Shown: positions 55,613-63,722, counted from the first letter of the stretch. The stretch: DNA of 64,000 nt from Flavobacteriaceae bacterium UBA3591 (GCA_002375695.1 DFMO01000003.1:17466-81465), one strand, 5' to 3'. The notes: generated by a model not told the origin, from the letters alone. A program made the numbers and translations.

Positions 55613-56070
55613 ATTACAGTAAGATTAAGTGAATAAATATCTAATCAACAAGTTACAAGTTGCCAGACAAATAAAAAGGGGAGAAAATGAAGTCATTGCT
55701 TCAATTTCAAATATATTAAAACTATTTAATCCTTTAATAGAATCTTATTGAAAAAAATTACTTTCTAATAATTTAAAAAAGAATTAGGTTATTAATATTG
55801 AGTCTTCATAGAACTAGTCGCAAGAAGTTTAGGGCTAAGATATTAAAACACAATTTCGCAACTATCTAAATTTAAATACCAAAATCGAATTAGTCATAGC
55901 CTCAATAAGAAGATATTTAGCTGCGAAATGTGAAAGCAAAATAAGAGATTTTGATTTAGCACGTACGTCTTATGTTTTTAGAACAAAAAAGTTTGGTTTT
56001 TCTTAAATCAGATAATTGTAAGTAAAAAATAATAAAAAACATTCGAGTGAAGTAGGTTTTATATTTGTCT
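55613..56070. other. AT-rich noncoding gap with one promoter-like box
   Basis: This 458-bp stretch has no convincing gene. The only signal I see is a minus-strand TATATTTG box (55708-55715), about 95 bp before the lipoprotein start, which could drive the lipoprotein and exported-protein genes. No -33 TTG at the expected spacing. Confidence 0.4.
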
Positions 56071-56997
56071 TTATATCATTAACCTTTCCATATTGGATAT
56101 GATTTCTTTAAATCTAACCACGTCATTTTCTAAAGCTTTTTTAAAATTAGTCTTCATTATAGAAAGGTCAGAGTATGCCATTACAACCTTATTCGCTATT
56201 AAATTTACTTCATTTGCTTTCTCACTATATTGGATATATCTAAAAATATCTTTAGCCAATGGTTTAATTTTCATGTTTATAAGTTTTTCACGGCTTTTCA
56301 CCCCGACTTCCTCTCCTTTTGAGTTATATTTAAATACAGATTTATCACTATTTAAGTTTGCCACCCATTCTTTATAGAATTGTTTATAATTAATATTTTC
56401 CTTATCATCAATTAATGTTGAAAAAAATTTATTTGAACGTAACAGTTGCCATTGAGAAAAAACTTTCTCTTTTTCGAGATAATTACTCCTGAAGTAATTC
56501 ATTTCATTCGTGAAATATGCATGGTAGTATCCAAAAAAATTCGAATCATTTAAAAACTTTTGCAAATTTATTTGACTATTTATTCCTTTATTCTTATAAA
56601 ACCTATTTAAATCAATAAGGTTAATTTTATTTAGGAATTTATCGTTTAATGAAGCTGAAAGTATGGGGTTTAAAAACTTATCGGAATCAAGATTTTGTTT
56701 GAACTGTTCTAAATTCTCAATCGTATTTTCCATAGCTACTTTTAACTCTGGAAGTGAAGATTGAAAATAATCAAATGCCTCCTTTGAATTGTCTATACGT
56801 TGTTTATAATAAAGAATAAAAGCAATAACAAATCCAATGAATGTTAATGAAATACCAACACTGCCCATCAATATAGACCATTGGTTACTATCTAATTTCC
56901 AACTTTCAAAAATCAGATAGTAAGTTTCTGAATTTAGTTTCAATAGAATATGTTTTTTTGATAATGAACAATTGTTTAGCATCACCGTCAATTGCAA
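56071..56997 (-). CDS. Membrane-anchored protein of unknown function (island cargo)
   Basis: A 308-residue protein with one strong membrane helix near the N-terminus (about 42-65, LMGSVGISLTFIGFVIAFILYY). A long soluble helical domain follows, rich in lysine, asparagine and aromatic residues (e.g. NDSNFFGYYHAYFTNEMNYFR). The first 40 residues before the helix are poorly hydrophobic and the start may be later. No catalytic motif is visible. It lies close to the 2TM-GAF pair. The layout (short N-terminal anchor, helical cytoplasmic domain) recalls membrane proteins found in abortive-infection cargo, but there is no sequence signature for this. Confidence 0.65.
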   Translation of the reverse strand: MQLTVMLNNCSLSKKHILLKLNSETYYLIFESWKLDSNQWSILMGSVGISLTFIGFVIAFILYYKQRIDNSKEAFDYFQSSLPELKVAMENTIENLEQFKQNLDSDKFLNPILSASLNDKFLNKINLIDLNRFYKNKGINSQINLQKFLNDSNFFGYYHAYFTNEMNYFRSNYLEKEKVFSQWQLLRSNKFFSTLIDDKENINYKQFYKEWVANLNSDKSVFKYNSKGEEVGVKSREKLINMKIKPLAKDIFRYIQYSEKANEVNLIANKVVMAYSDLSIMKTNFKKALENDVVRFKEIISNMERLMI

Positions 56998-57151
56998 GTT
57001 AATATAGACTAGTTTCCCGGTATTGTAGAAACATTAGCAAATCATAAGGGATTCCGAGGGAATCGAATCCGCCAAAATTAGTGATAAACATTATTCAAAG
57101 TGCACCATTTCAAACTCCCCATCGGCCGGCAGTAGTTTTTTTCTAGTAGTA

Positions 57152-57301
57152 TCATTTTCTTTTCTTGTTTAAAGAAGAAATTCTAGAATTTGTTTTGTTA
57201 AAGTAGCTTCTAGCGTAACCGACTGTCTTTTCAGTCATAGCTCTATTTTGAGCCCCTGATTTATCAACATTGATCCCAAATGTATTCGTCTTGTTTGTCA
57301 T
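57152..57301 (-). CDS. Small polar protein overlapping the 2TM-GAF gene
   Basis: A 49-residue open frame starting MTNKTNTFGINVDKSGAQNR and ending LNKKRK. It is rich in N, K, S, T and R, with no hydrophobic segment, so it is probably soluble and basic. ATG 57301 lies 38 bp inside the end of the 2TM-GAF gene in another frame, the spacing expected for translational coupling. The frame remains open further upstream, but that part is antisense-like filler inside the GAF gene. It is not recognised. It is reported because of its coherent composition and its position, not from any family match. Confidence 0.5.
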   Translation of the reverse strand: MTNKTNTFGINVDKSGAQNRAMTEKTVGYARSYFNKTNSRISSLNKKRK

Positions 57302-58259
57302 ACTTAAAGTTATTTTCTTTAGTAAACTTAGATATAAGTTTATGTTTATAAACATAATTATATAATAAATCACTAATTCCTAACATAAATTCTTTTGAGG
57401 TTTCATCCACTAGATATCCTTGTTGATTATCAACAGTTAAAAAACCTAGTATGTTTCTATCCGAAAGTCCATCATTTAATTTCGATATTGGAACTACTAT
57501 AGTTGCATTATAATAATTATTCCAACTTGGGTTTGAGTTCTTATATCGATGACTTTTATATTCTGATTCAAGGTCGTCTTTCATATAATAAAATTCTTTC
57601 CAATTTGGACTTGTTATTAAATCAAAAGCTGTATTGTCGGATGTACTATAAATTTGATTACCAGAAGTTAATTCAGCCTGCCTCCTTTTTTTTAAACTCA
57701 CAGGGTCTCTAAAAAGAGTTTTTATTTTATTACCGTTTAGAATTTTAATACAAATAGAACAACTATCGTCAGTATATATTGAAAAATAATTTTGAAGTGA
57801 TGAAGTTAACATAATTAGAAAATGATTATTTCTCGTAGAAAGATAATCAATTTCTTTTTGTTTTATTTCTTCTTTTTTTGATATTTTTAAAAGAACTTTA
57901 TCAACACTATATATTAAGCTCCTGTAATAATGAGTAATATTGTGAAATGTTTCAGCTTGTAATTGAATTAAACCAATGAGGTTTTCATTTTCCCTTTCAT
58001 AGTTCATTAAATCCGAAGACATAGAATGTAATTGTGAATATTTTGCTGAAATTCTAACAATTACAAATACTAAAATAGCTATTAAGCCTAAAGATACATA
58101 TAGAACATCTTTAAAAGGCACTTGTTCTTTATTGAGTGTTATCACGGTAAATCCAATCGCCGTTAAAAATGAGACAATCGTTATAAATCCGTAAATGTGC
58201 GTCCAAAAATCATTAATAAATGTTTTTAAACTAAATTTGAATTTTTTGGGCCTTTTCAT
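57264..58259 (-). CDS. Two-helix membrane protein with GAF-like sensor domain
   Basis: From ATG 58259 (MKRPKKFKFSLKTFINDFW) a 331-residue protein; the open frame extends to 58298. Two membrane helices near the N-terminus (about 22-42, IYGFITIVSFLTAIGFTVIT, and 50-70, VLYVSLGLIAILVFVIVRIS) form a hairpin. A coiled segment (about 75-130) leads into a GAF-like domain (about 145-315): SCSICIKILNGNKIKTLF, later NNYYNATIVVPISKLNDGLSDRNILGFLTVDNQQGYLVDE. GAF domains usually bind small molecules such as cyclic nucleotides. With no output domain, the protein may itself act at the membrane. Overlaps the small polar protein gene. Defence function is speculation. Confidence 0.72.
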   Translation of the reverse strand: MKRPKKFKFSLKTFINDFWTHIYGFITIVSFLTAIGFTVITLNKEQVPFKDVLYVSLGLIAILVFVIVRISAKYSQLHSMSSDLMNYERENENLIGLIQLQAETFHNITHYYRSLIYSVDKVLLKISKKEEIKQKEIDYLSTRNNHFLIMLTSSLQNYFSIYTDDSCSICIKILNGNKIKTLFRDPVSLKKRRQAELTSGNQIYSTSDNTAFDLITSPNWKEFYYMKDDLESEYKSHRYKNSNPSWNNYYNATIVVPISKLNDGLSDRNILGFLTVDNQQGYLVDETSKEFMLGISDLLYNYVYKHKLISKFTKENNFKYDKQDEYIWDQC

Positions 58260-58314
58260 ATGTTTTAAATAACTCCTAAGTAGTTTATTACAGCACAAAA
58301 TGAGTACATATTAC

Positions 58315-58328
58315 ATTTGTGCACAAAT
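58315..58328. promoter_or_regulatory. Perfect 14-bp palindrome upstream of the 2TM-GAF gene
   Basis: ATTTGTGCACAAAT, a perfect palindrome, about 55 bp upstream of the GAF gene start, with a further GCACAAAAT half-like copy between it and the gene. It overlaps a TGTATTTG near-match to the -7 element on the minus strand. This fits an operator over a promoter, but it is not proven. Confidence 0.45.
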
Positions 58329-58589
58329 ACAGTAATTGACATTTCAAAAATTAAAATAAACACCCATAAGATTTCAAAGAATTACGGAAGTTTAATAGCT
58401 GGGGAAGTTAAAGGTTAAACCTTCTTTCAAATATATTAAAATAATTAATTTTTGTAGTAAATGCATTTTTAAAACATCCAACTTTATTAAATCTGAAGAT
58501 ATTTAAAACATAAAAGAGGTTAAACCAAAAATAGATGCATACTGTTTAAATTGTAAGATATTCGAACATTTGTTCACACACAGAAATAA

Positions 58590-58632
58590 AAAAACCCTGC
58601 AAATACTTGATAAACAAGTTAATGCAGGGTTT
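58590..58632 (-). terminator. Terminator beside the extra tRNA 3' fragment
   Basis: A long hairpin with an outer stem AAACCCTGC / GCAGGGTTT and an inner ACTTG / CAAGT stem, followed on the minus strand by a T-run (TTTTTTTATTTC). It is directly downstream (minus strand) of the tRNA-Gln 3' copy at 58637-58654. Its sequence is unrelated to the other two tRNA-linked terminators. Confidence 0.8.
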
Positions 58633-58636
58633 AGAA

Positions 58637-58654
58637 GTTGGCCCACTAGGGCTC
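58637..58654 (-). repeat. Second 3' tRNA-Gln fragment (extra att-like site)
   Basis: GTTGGCCCACTAGGGCTC is identical to 58759-58776 across the end of the intact tRNA-Gln. It shares 13 bp with attL (40248-40260). It carries its own terminator, like a separate att site or the tail of a lost second tRNA gene. Confidence 0.8.
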
Positions 58655-58711
58655 CCTTCGACTGCAGCCTCCTGTCGTCGGCAACGCTCAGGATAAACTT
58701 CTCGCCGTAAA
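58655..58711. repeat. Remnant of a flavobacterial intergenic repeat
   Basis: The sequence runs CCTTCGACTGCAGCC, then GTCGGCAACGCTCAGGATAAACTT. The CTTCGACTGC and GCTCAGGATAAACTT pieces resemble a short repeat often seen between flavobacterial genes, here with an insertion in the middle. The relation is from memory of the motif. Confidence 0.4.
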
Positions 58712-58724
58712 TCTTAAAAATAAA

Positions 58725-58755
58725 AAAAGTCTCAAACGTTTTACAGCTTGAGACT
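58725..58755 (-). terminator. Terminator of tRNA-Gln
   Basis: Stem GTCTCAAAC / GCTTGAGAC with one G-T wobble, followed on the minus strand by CTTTTTTTATTTTTAAG. It starts 6 bp after the tRNA 3' end. Confidence 0.85.
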
Positions 58756-58771
58756 CTTGTTGGCCCACTAG
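58752..58771. repeat. attR of the tRNA-Gln island (20-bp core)
   Basis: GACTCTTGTTGGCCCACTAG, identical to attL at 40241-40260. It covers the last 11 bases of the intact tRNA-Gln gene. The homology stops at base 58771, inside the T-arm/acceptor end. Confidence 0.85.
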
Positions 58772-58832
58772 GGCTCGAACCTAGACTCTTCTGGACCAAA
58801 ACCAGACGTGTTGCCAGTTACACCATGGGCCA
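58761..58832 (-). tRNA. tRNA-Gln (TTG)
   Basis: A 72-nt tRNA read on the minus strand. It begins TGGCCCATGGTGTAACTGGC and has an anticodon arm CTGGTTTTGGTCCAG with anticodon TTG (glutamine, CAA). The T-arm contains GGTTCGAGCCC and the acceptor arm closes with GTGGGCCA pairing with the 5' TGGCCCA. CCA is not encoded beyond the natural GCCA end. Its 3' end is the attachment site of the island. Confidence 0.95.
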
Positions 58833-58887
58833 ATAAATTAATCACTTTTTCCTGAGCTAATCACTAAATGTTTTCGCTTAGGAGGCG

Positions 58888-58917
58888 CAAATTTAATACA
58901 AACTTTCTGTTGCGCAA
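58888..58917 (-). promoter_or_regulatory. Promoter of tRNA-Gln
   Basis: Minus strand: TTG (58917-58915), 19 bp, then TAAATTTG (58895-58888). Both elements and spacing match the Bacteroidota consensus. Transcription would start about 48 nt before the tRNA. Confidence 0.75.
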
Positions 58918-59053
58918 ATATTTTTTGAAAAAAATATCTGAAAACTTTTAGAAATGTAAATTTAAGAAAAAATAACAACCAAGAATCGTCGTTACAACAT
59001 TTACATACTTAGGATACATATATTATTAGTAAATTCGTGCCTTAAAATTTTAA

Positions 59054-62000
59054 ATGTTTATGGGTTCTTTCAACTTTGTAAAATGGAATAAAATTGTTGG
59101 TTGGTTCGTATTTTTTGTCGCACTAACCACCTATTGGCTAACCGTAGAACCAACGGCTAGTTTTTGGGATGCCGGCGAGTACATTACAACCGCAAGTAAT
59201 CTAGAAGTTGGTCACCCACCTGGAGCACCACTTTACCAATTATTAGGTGCTTTTTTCTCAATATTTGCTACAGACGCCTCGCAAATTGCACTTACCATTA
59301 ATTTAATGTCTGTATTTTCGAGTGCCTTTGCTATCCTATTTATGTTTTGGTCGCTCACTATTTTGTTGACCAATGTAGTTTCAAAACACCAAGAAATTAA
59401 TAAAACCAATGCTATTGCCATTATAGGTAGTGCTGCCGTAGGTGCCTTAGCTTTTACATTTACAGATAGCTTTTGGTTTAGTGCCGTTGAAGCAGAAGTT
59501 TATGCAAGTGCCGCCTTTTTAATGTCGGTATTGTTTTATACCGCTTTACGTTGGGAGCGCGAAATGAAAGAACCTCGCGGCAACCGTTGGGTAGTTTTAA
59601 TTGCCTTTATCATTGGGTTATCCTTTGGTGTTCACTTTATGGCATTACTAACTATTCCGGCTATTGGATTTCTATATTTCTTTAAGCACTATAAAACTGT
59701 AACAGTAAAAAACTTTATAATAGCCAATATAGTTTCGGTTGCCATTTTATTATTTATTTTTAAACTACTCCTACCAATGACAATGAAGTTTTTTAGTGCT
59801 TCAGAGTTATTTTTTATAAACACTGTTGGTTTGCCTTTCCACTCCGGAACGGTAATCGCAGCTTTAATATTTATTGTCGCTTTTTATTATGGTTTACGTA
59901 TAACAAGACAAAAAGGGTTTGTGCAATTAAACACTTTATTACTTGGCGTACTATTTATTTTTATAGGGTTTTCAAGCTGGTTAATGCTTCCTATTCGAGC
60001 CAATGCAGGCACGGTTATTAATGAAAACAACCCTAATAATGCTCGCGAACTTTTAGCCTATTACAACCGCGAGCAATATCCAGAAACACACCTTTTTTAC
60101 GGGCCTTTATTTACCGAAACTTATGTAGGTTTAGATGAAGACAATCCTTATAAAGACGACGACCCAAAATATGAAAAAGACGAAGAATTGGGTAAGTATA
60201 AAATAGTAAACAACTATAAAAACGCCTTACAAAATACAGACGATTCTCAAAAAGGATTTTTACCCCGAATGTGGAGTACACAACACAGCACTAATTATTT
60301 AGAATTTCTTGGCGGATTAGATTTTTCAGTTAAAAGCGAATTTTTAAACGAACCTCGATTAGTAGACGAGGTAAATAAATTTAAACTCGCATACAAGCAA
60401 GGACTAGTAGATACCGCAGAATACGACAGGTTTCTTACAAACTTTGGTCAATATCTCGATATTCAAAAACCCTCCTTTTTTGAAAACATGAAATTTATGT
60501 TCGAGTTTCAATTTGGGTACATGTATTGGCGATATTTTATGTGGAATTTTACCGGTAGACAAGACGATATACAAGGCCAATACACAGATCTGCACGGCAA
60601 TTGGATTAGTGGTATTAAGTTTATTGATGAATTACGCCTTGGCAATCAAGATCAACTTACTACCGACATGAAAGAAAATAAAGCCCGTAATACCTACTAC
60701 TTTTTACCGTTAATTTTGGGAATTATTGGTCTTGTATTTCACTTTAAAAACGACCAAAAAAGCTTTTGGGTGCTCTTAGTATTTTTCTTATTCACTGGCT
60801 TGGCTTTAAAAGTATATTTAAATGAAAGACCTTTTGAACCAAGAGAGCGCGACTACGCCCTTGTGGGAAGTTTTTATGTTTTTGCAATGTGGATTGGATA
60901 CGGCGTTTACGCCTTGTTCGATCTCGCTAAAGAATATTTAAAACCAAAGGTTGCACTTCCTGTTGTACTTGGTATTTCTACACTGGCTGCCCCCGTATTA
61001 CTTGCAACCCAAAATTGGGACGACCACGACCGAAGCGACCGATACACAGCTCAAGCTATGGGTAAAATGTATCTCGATTCTTGCGATGAAAATGCCATCC
61101 TTTTTACAATTGGCGATAACGATACATTTGCCTTGTGGTACGCACAAAATATTGAGGGTTATAGGCAAGATGTACGTATTATAAACACAAGCTTATTTCA
61201 AACAGATTGGTATATCGACGATATGAAGAAAAAAGCTTTTACAAGCGACCCCATTCCGTCGCAGTTAACCCATGATAAATACCTGTTTGGAACGAGAGAT
61301 TTTTTAATTCACCAAAAAACCAAACAAGATACAATCGATATTAAAACTTGGATGAATTTTGTTGCAAGCGATAGCCCAGCTACGCAAATGGAACTTCCAA
61401 GCGGTCAACGTGTAAATACGTTTCCATCAAAAGTTATTCGCATACCAGTAGATAAAGAAGCTGTTTTAAAAAATGGTATTGTTGACCCAAAAGATACCGA
61501 TAAAATTGTACCCTATATAGACATTAATTTAAAAGGCGATATTATCTATAAAAATAGAATGATGATGCTCGATATTATTGCAAATAATAACTGGGAACGC
61601 CCTATTTATTTTAGTGGCGGAAGTTTTGGCGATGACGATTATCTGTGGATGAAAGACTATCTTCAATTAGAAGGTGTGGTCTATAAATTGGTGCCAATTA
61701 AAACACCACTCGATAAACGAAATCCTTTTGACATGGGTAGAATCGATACAGACAAGATGTACAATATTGTAATGTCGTACGATTGGGGTAACAGCGGTAG
61801 CCCAGACATTTATCACGACGTAGAAACACGTAGAAATGGTATTACCTACCGTAGCAATCTTGCAAGACTTGCCGATGCACTTATCACAGAAGGTAAACTA
61901 GAAAAAGCAGATAAAGTATTAGACCTCGCGATGGAAAAAATGCCAATCGAGCATTATGAATTCTACTCGCTACTAGAACCGTATGTGCTTGGATATTACG

Positions 62001-62383
62001 AATTAGGAAAAACCGAAAAAGCGCGACAAGTTTACGAACAAGTTTCTAAAAAGTATCAAGAAAACCTTGTGTATTACAACAGTCTAAAATTTAATAAACA
62101 GCGCGCCTTGGCACAAGATATTATTAGCGACGCCGAACGTTACAGAGGCTTAGTACACTTGGTAATTTTATACGACGACGAAGCATACGGCCGTCCCGAA
62201 GTAGACAAGTTTAACGAATATCTAAAAATGTTCCGTCACTTTTATTCGCCAGACGAAGGTATAGACATAGATAGAGACATTAAAAGCGACACCTCCATTG
62301 AAATTCCAATCGATTCAAACCTTTTAAACCAAATGGAGCGAACACCTATTGATCAAGTTAACGCAACCACCCCCGTTAATTAA
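59054..62383 (+). CDS. DUF2723 multi-spanning membrane protein (GT-C-like)
   Basis: A 1109-residue protein, typical of Bacteroidota DUF2723 proteins. About ten or more membrane helices lie in the first half and around 555-660. The first loop has the motif PTASFWDAGEYITTASNLEVGHPPGAPLYQ, with Asp-Glu and Pro-rich residues like those of GT-C mannosyltransferases. The C-terminal part (about 900-1075) is soluble with TPR-like helices (LADALITEGKLEKADKVLDLAMEKMP). A protein O-glycosylation role is proposed for this family; I treat it as likely but unproven. ATG 59060 is an alternative start. The deacetylase gene follows after 6 bp. Confidence 0.85.
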   Translation: MFMGSFNFVKWNKIVGWFVFFVALTTYWLTVEPTASFWDAGEYITTASNLEVGHPPGAPLYQLLGAFFSIFATDASQIALTINLMSVFSSAFAILFMFWSLTILLTNVVSKHQEINKTNAIAIIGSAAVGALAFTFTDSFWFSAVEAEVYASAAFLMSVLFYTALRWEREMKEPRGNRWVVLIAFIIGLSFGVHFMALLTIPAIGFLYFFKHYKTVTVKNFIIANIVSVAILLFIFKLLLPMTMKFFSASELFFINTVGLPFHSGTVIAALIFIVAFYYGLRITRQKGFVQLNTLLLGVLFIFIGFSSWLMLPIRANAGTVINENNPNNARELLAYYNREQYPETHLFYGPLFTETYVGLDEDNPYKDDDPKYEKDEELGKYKIVNNYKNALQNTDDSQKGFLPRMWSTQHSTNYLEFLGGLDFSVKSEFLNEPRLVDEVNKFKLAYKQGLVDTAEYDRFLTNFGQYLDIQKPSFFENMKFMFEFQFGYMYWRYFMWNFTGRQDDIQGQYTDLHGNWISGIKFIDELRLGNQDQLTTDMKENKARNTYYFLPLILGIIGLVFHFKNDQKSFWVLLVFFLFTGLALKVYLNERPFEPRERDYALVGSFYVFAMWIGYGVYALFDLAKEYLKPKVALPVVLGISTLAAPVLLATQNWDDHDRSDRYTAQAMGKMYLDSCDENAILFTIGDNDTFALWYAQNIEGYRQDVRIINTSLFQTDWYIDDMKKKAFTSDPIPSQLTHDKYLFGTRDFLIHQKTKQDTIDIKTWMNFVASDSPATQMELPSGQRVNTFPSKVIRIPVDKEAVLKNGIVDPKDTDKIVPYIDINLKGDIIYKNRMMMLDIIANNNWERPIYFSGGSFGDDDYLWMKDYLQLEGVVYKLVPIKTPLDKRNPFDMGRIDTDKMYNIVMSYDWGNSGSPDIYHDVETRRNGITYRSNLARLADALITEGKLEKADKVLDLAMEKMPIEHYEFYSLLEPYVLGYYELGKTEKARQVYEQVSKKYQENLVYYNSLKFNKQRALAQDIISDAERYRGLVHLVILYDDEAYGRPEVDKFNEYLKMFRHFYSPDEGIDIDRDIKSDTSIEIPIDSNLLNQMERTPIDQVNATTPVN

Positions 62384-62389
62384 TTTAAA

Positions 62390-63052
62390 GTGACTATACG
62401 TTTTGTAAAAATGCCCAAGTTTATTCAGCGATTATTTCCTGAAAGAATTTGGGCATTTTCATCAAATAAAGCGTCTGTTTATTTAACCTTCGATGACGGC
62501 CCTATCCCCAAAGTTACACCGTGGGTTTTAAAGGTTTTAAAGGAGTATAATGCCAAAGCAACCTTCTTTTGTATAGGCGATAACATTCAAAAACACCCTG
62601 AAATTTTTAACAATATTATTGCCGAAAATCACACAGTTGGCAACCATACATTTAATCACTTAAACGGCTGGAAAACAAATCGAGAAGCCTATTTAAATAA
62701 TGTTGAAAAATGCACCCAACAAATGCATACTTCAGCAAAAGAAAATCTGAATATTTCACCCAAGTTATTTCGTCCGCCGTACGGCAAAATTACTTCCAAG
62801 CAAGCAAATGCCCTTCAAAAAAGGGGATACAAAATAGTAATGTGGAATATTATTAGTTACGATTATGACACTAATATTTCAACAGAAAAATGCTTGCAAA
62901 ACGTTTTAAAAAATATAAAACCGGGGAGTGTTATCGTTTTTCACGACAGTTTAAAAGCCGAAAAGAATCTTCGCTATGTTTTACCCAAAGTGTTGGAACA
63001 TATTATAGAAAAAGGTTGGCAGTGTATGCCAATTACGCAGGATAAATTGTAG
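62390..63052 (+). CDS. Polysaccharide deacetylase (NodB domain)
   Basis: A 220-residue cytoplasm- or membrane-associated NodB-homology protein that would remove N-acetyl groups from a glycan. Motif 1 is YLTFDDGPIPKVTPWV with the metal-binding FDDGP. Motif 2 is NHTVGNHTFNHLNGW with the H-x3-H pair. Motif 3 is PKLFRPPYGKITSKQ and motif 4 ends VIVFHDSLKAEKNL. All catalytic residues appear intact. The start is GTG 62390 or ATG 62411 (MPKFIQRLFPERIW); GTG gives seven more residues and cannot be excluded. It is directly downstream of the DUF2723 gene, so the two are probably co-transcribed. Confidence 0.92.
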   Translation: MTIRFVKMPKFIQRLFPERIWAFSSNKASVYLTFDDGPIPKVTPWVLKVLKEYNAKATFFCIGDNIQKHPEIFNNIIAENHTVGNHTFNHLNGWKTNREAYLNNVEKCTQQMHTSAKENLNISPKLFRPPYGKITSKQANALQKRGYKIVMWNIISYDYDTNISTEKCLQNVLKNIKPGSVIVFHDSLKAEKNLRYVLPKVLEHIIEKGWQCMPITQDKL

Positions 63053-63053
63053 C

Positions 63054-63350
63054 CTAAATATATTCGTTTACCAACCCAATAAGTGTATTGGCATCTTGCT
63101 CACCGCTTTGGCGCCATTTCATTTCGCCATTTTTATAAATCATTAATGTAGGCAAACCCTTTACACGCAAAGCTTCGGCGAGTTCTTTATTTTTATCTAC
63201 ATCAATTTTAATAACACGCGCTTTATCGCCCAAGGCTGCTGCTACATCCCGTAAAACTGGGTGCATTTCTTTACTAGGCTCATCCCAATCGGCATAAAAA
63301 TCTAAAAGCACCGGGATTCGCGTTTCAATTAATTCTCCAAATTTTGACAT
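63054..63350 (-). CDS. Thioredoxin-fold protein lacking the CxxC active site
   Basis: A 98-residue thioredoxin-like protein. The fold is clear: VLLDFYADWDEPSKEMHPVLRDV, IKIDVDKNKELAEALRVKGLPTLMIYKNGEM, with the cis-proline at about Pro67. At the place of WCGPCK it has WDEPSK (residues 22-27), so both catalytic cysteines are replaced by Asp23 and Ser26. It therefore cannot be a normal disulfide reductase. It may be a binding or chaperone-type thioredoxin fold. It converges with the deacetylase gene, 1 bp apart. Confidence 0.88.
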   Translation of the reverse strand: MSKFGELIETRIPVLLDFYADWDEPSKEMHPVLRDVAAALGDKARVIKIDVDKNKELAEALRVKGLPTLMIYKNGEMKWRQSGEQDANTLIGLVNEYI

Positions 63351-63383
63351 TTGTCTATTTGTGTTAGTTGAACAATTGTATTA

Positions 63384-63411
63384 CAAATATAACATTTCCG
63401 CACTATTACAA
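63384..63411 (-). promoter_or_regulatory. Promoter of the thioredoxin-fold gene
   Basis: Minus strand: TTG (63411-63409), 17 bp, then TATATTTG (63391-63384), a full match to the Bacteroidota consensus, 34 bp from the start codon. Confidence 0.75.
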
Positions 63412-63677
63412 GATATTTTGCAATTTTTACTTAAAGATTTTATTCTTTTTAAAATGAAATACTTAAAATAAAACAAAATATCTTTTTTAAATCAAAAGAT
63501 TTTTTGCTGTGCAAAAACGTATAATTTTAAAGGTAATGGGTTTTAAAAAAAACGACTAATATCTTCACTTTTATTTAACGGTTGTAAAAAGTATAAATAG
63601 AAAAGCTATCCGCGTTGTAGGCATATAAATTGTATTTCTTTTTTATGCAAAACCCGGCAATTGTAAAGTGTTATTTT

Positions 63678-63685
63678 TACTTTTG
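63678..63685 (+). promoter_or_regulatory. -7 box upstream of polA
   Basis: TACTTTTG matches TAnnTTTG. A TTG lies 14 bp upstream, a bit close for a -33 box. It would give a leader of about 105 nt containing the flavobacterial repeat. Confidence 0.45.
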
Positions 63686-63703
63686 AAAACAAGATGAATC
63701 TCC

Positions 63704-63722
63704 GTTCGAGCGCAGTCGAGCA
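63704..63722. repeat. TTCGAGCGCAGTCGAG-type intergenic repeat
   Basis: GTTCGAGCGCAGTCGAGCA, with the partial palindrome CTCGACTGCGCTCGAA on the reverse strand. It resembles short repeats common between genes of Flavobacteriaceae; the same family may be present at 58655. Function unknown. Confidence 0.45.

Noticed and set aside
57040..57085. tRNA T-arm-like string (GGATTC...GAATCC) next to GC-richer sequence
   Set aside because: The flanking bases do not fold into an acceptor or T-stem, and it shares no long stretch with tRNA-Gln; not a tRNA remnant that I can support.
58503..58799. 98-codon open frame over the tRNA 3' copies
   Set aside because: It runs through the tRNA gene and two terminators, and its protein has no coherent character.
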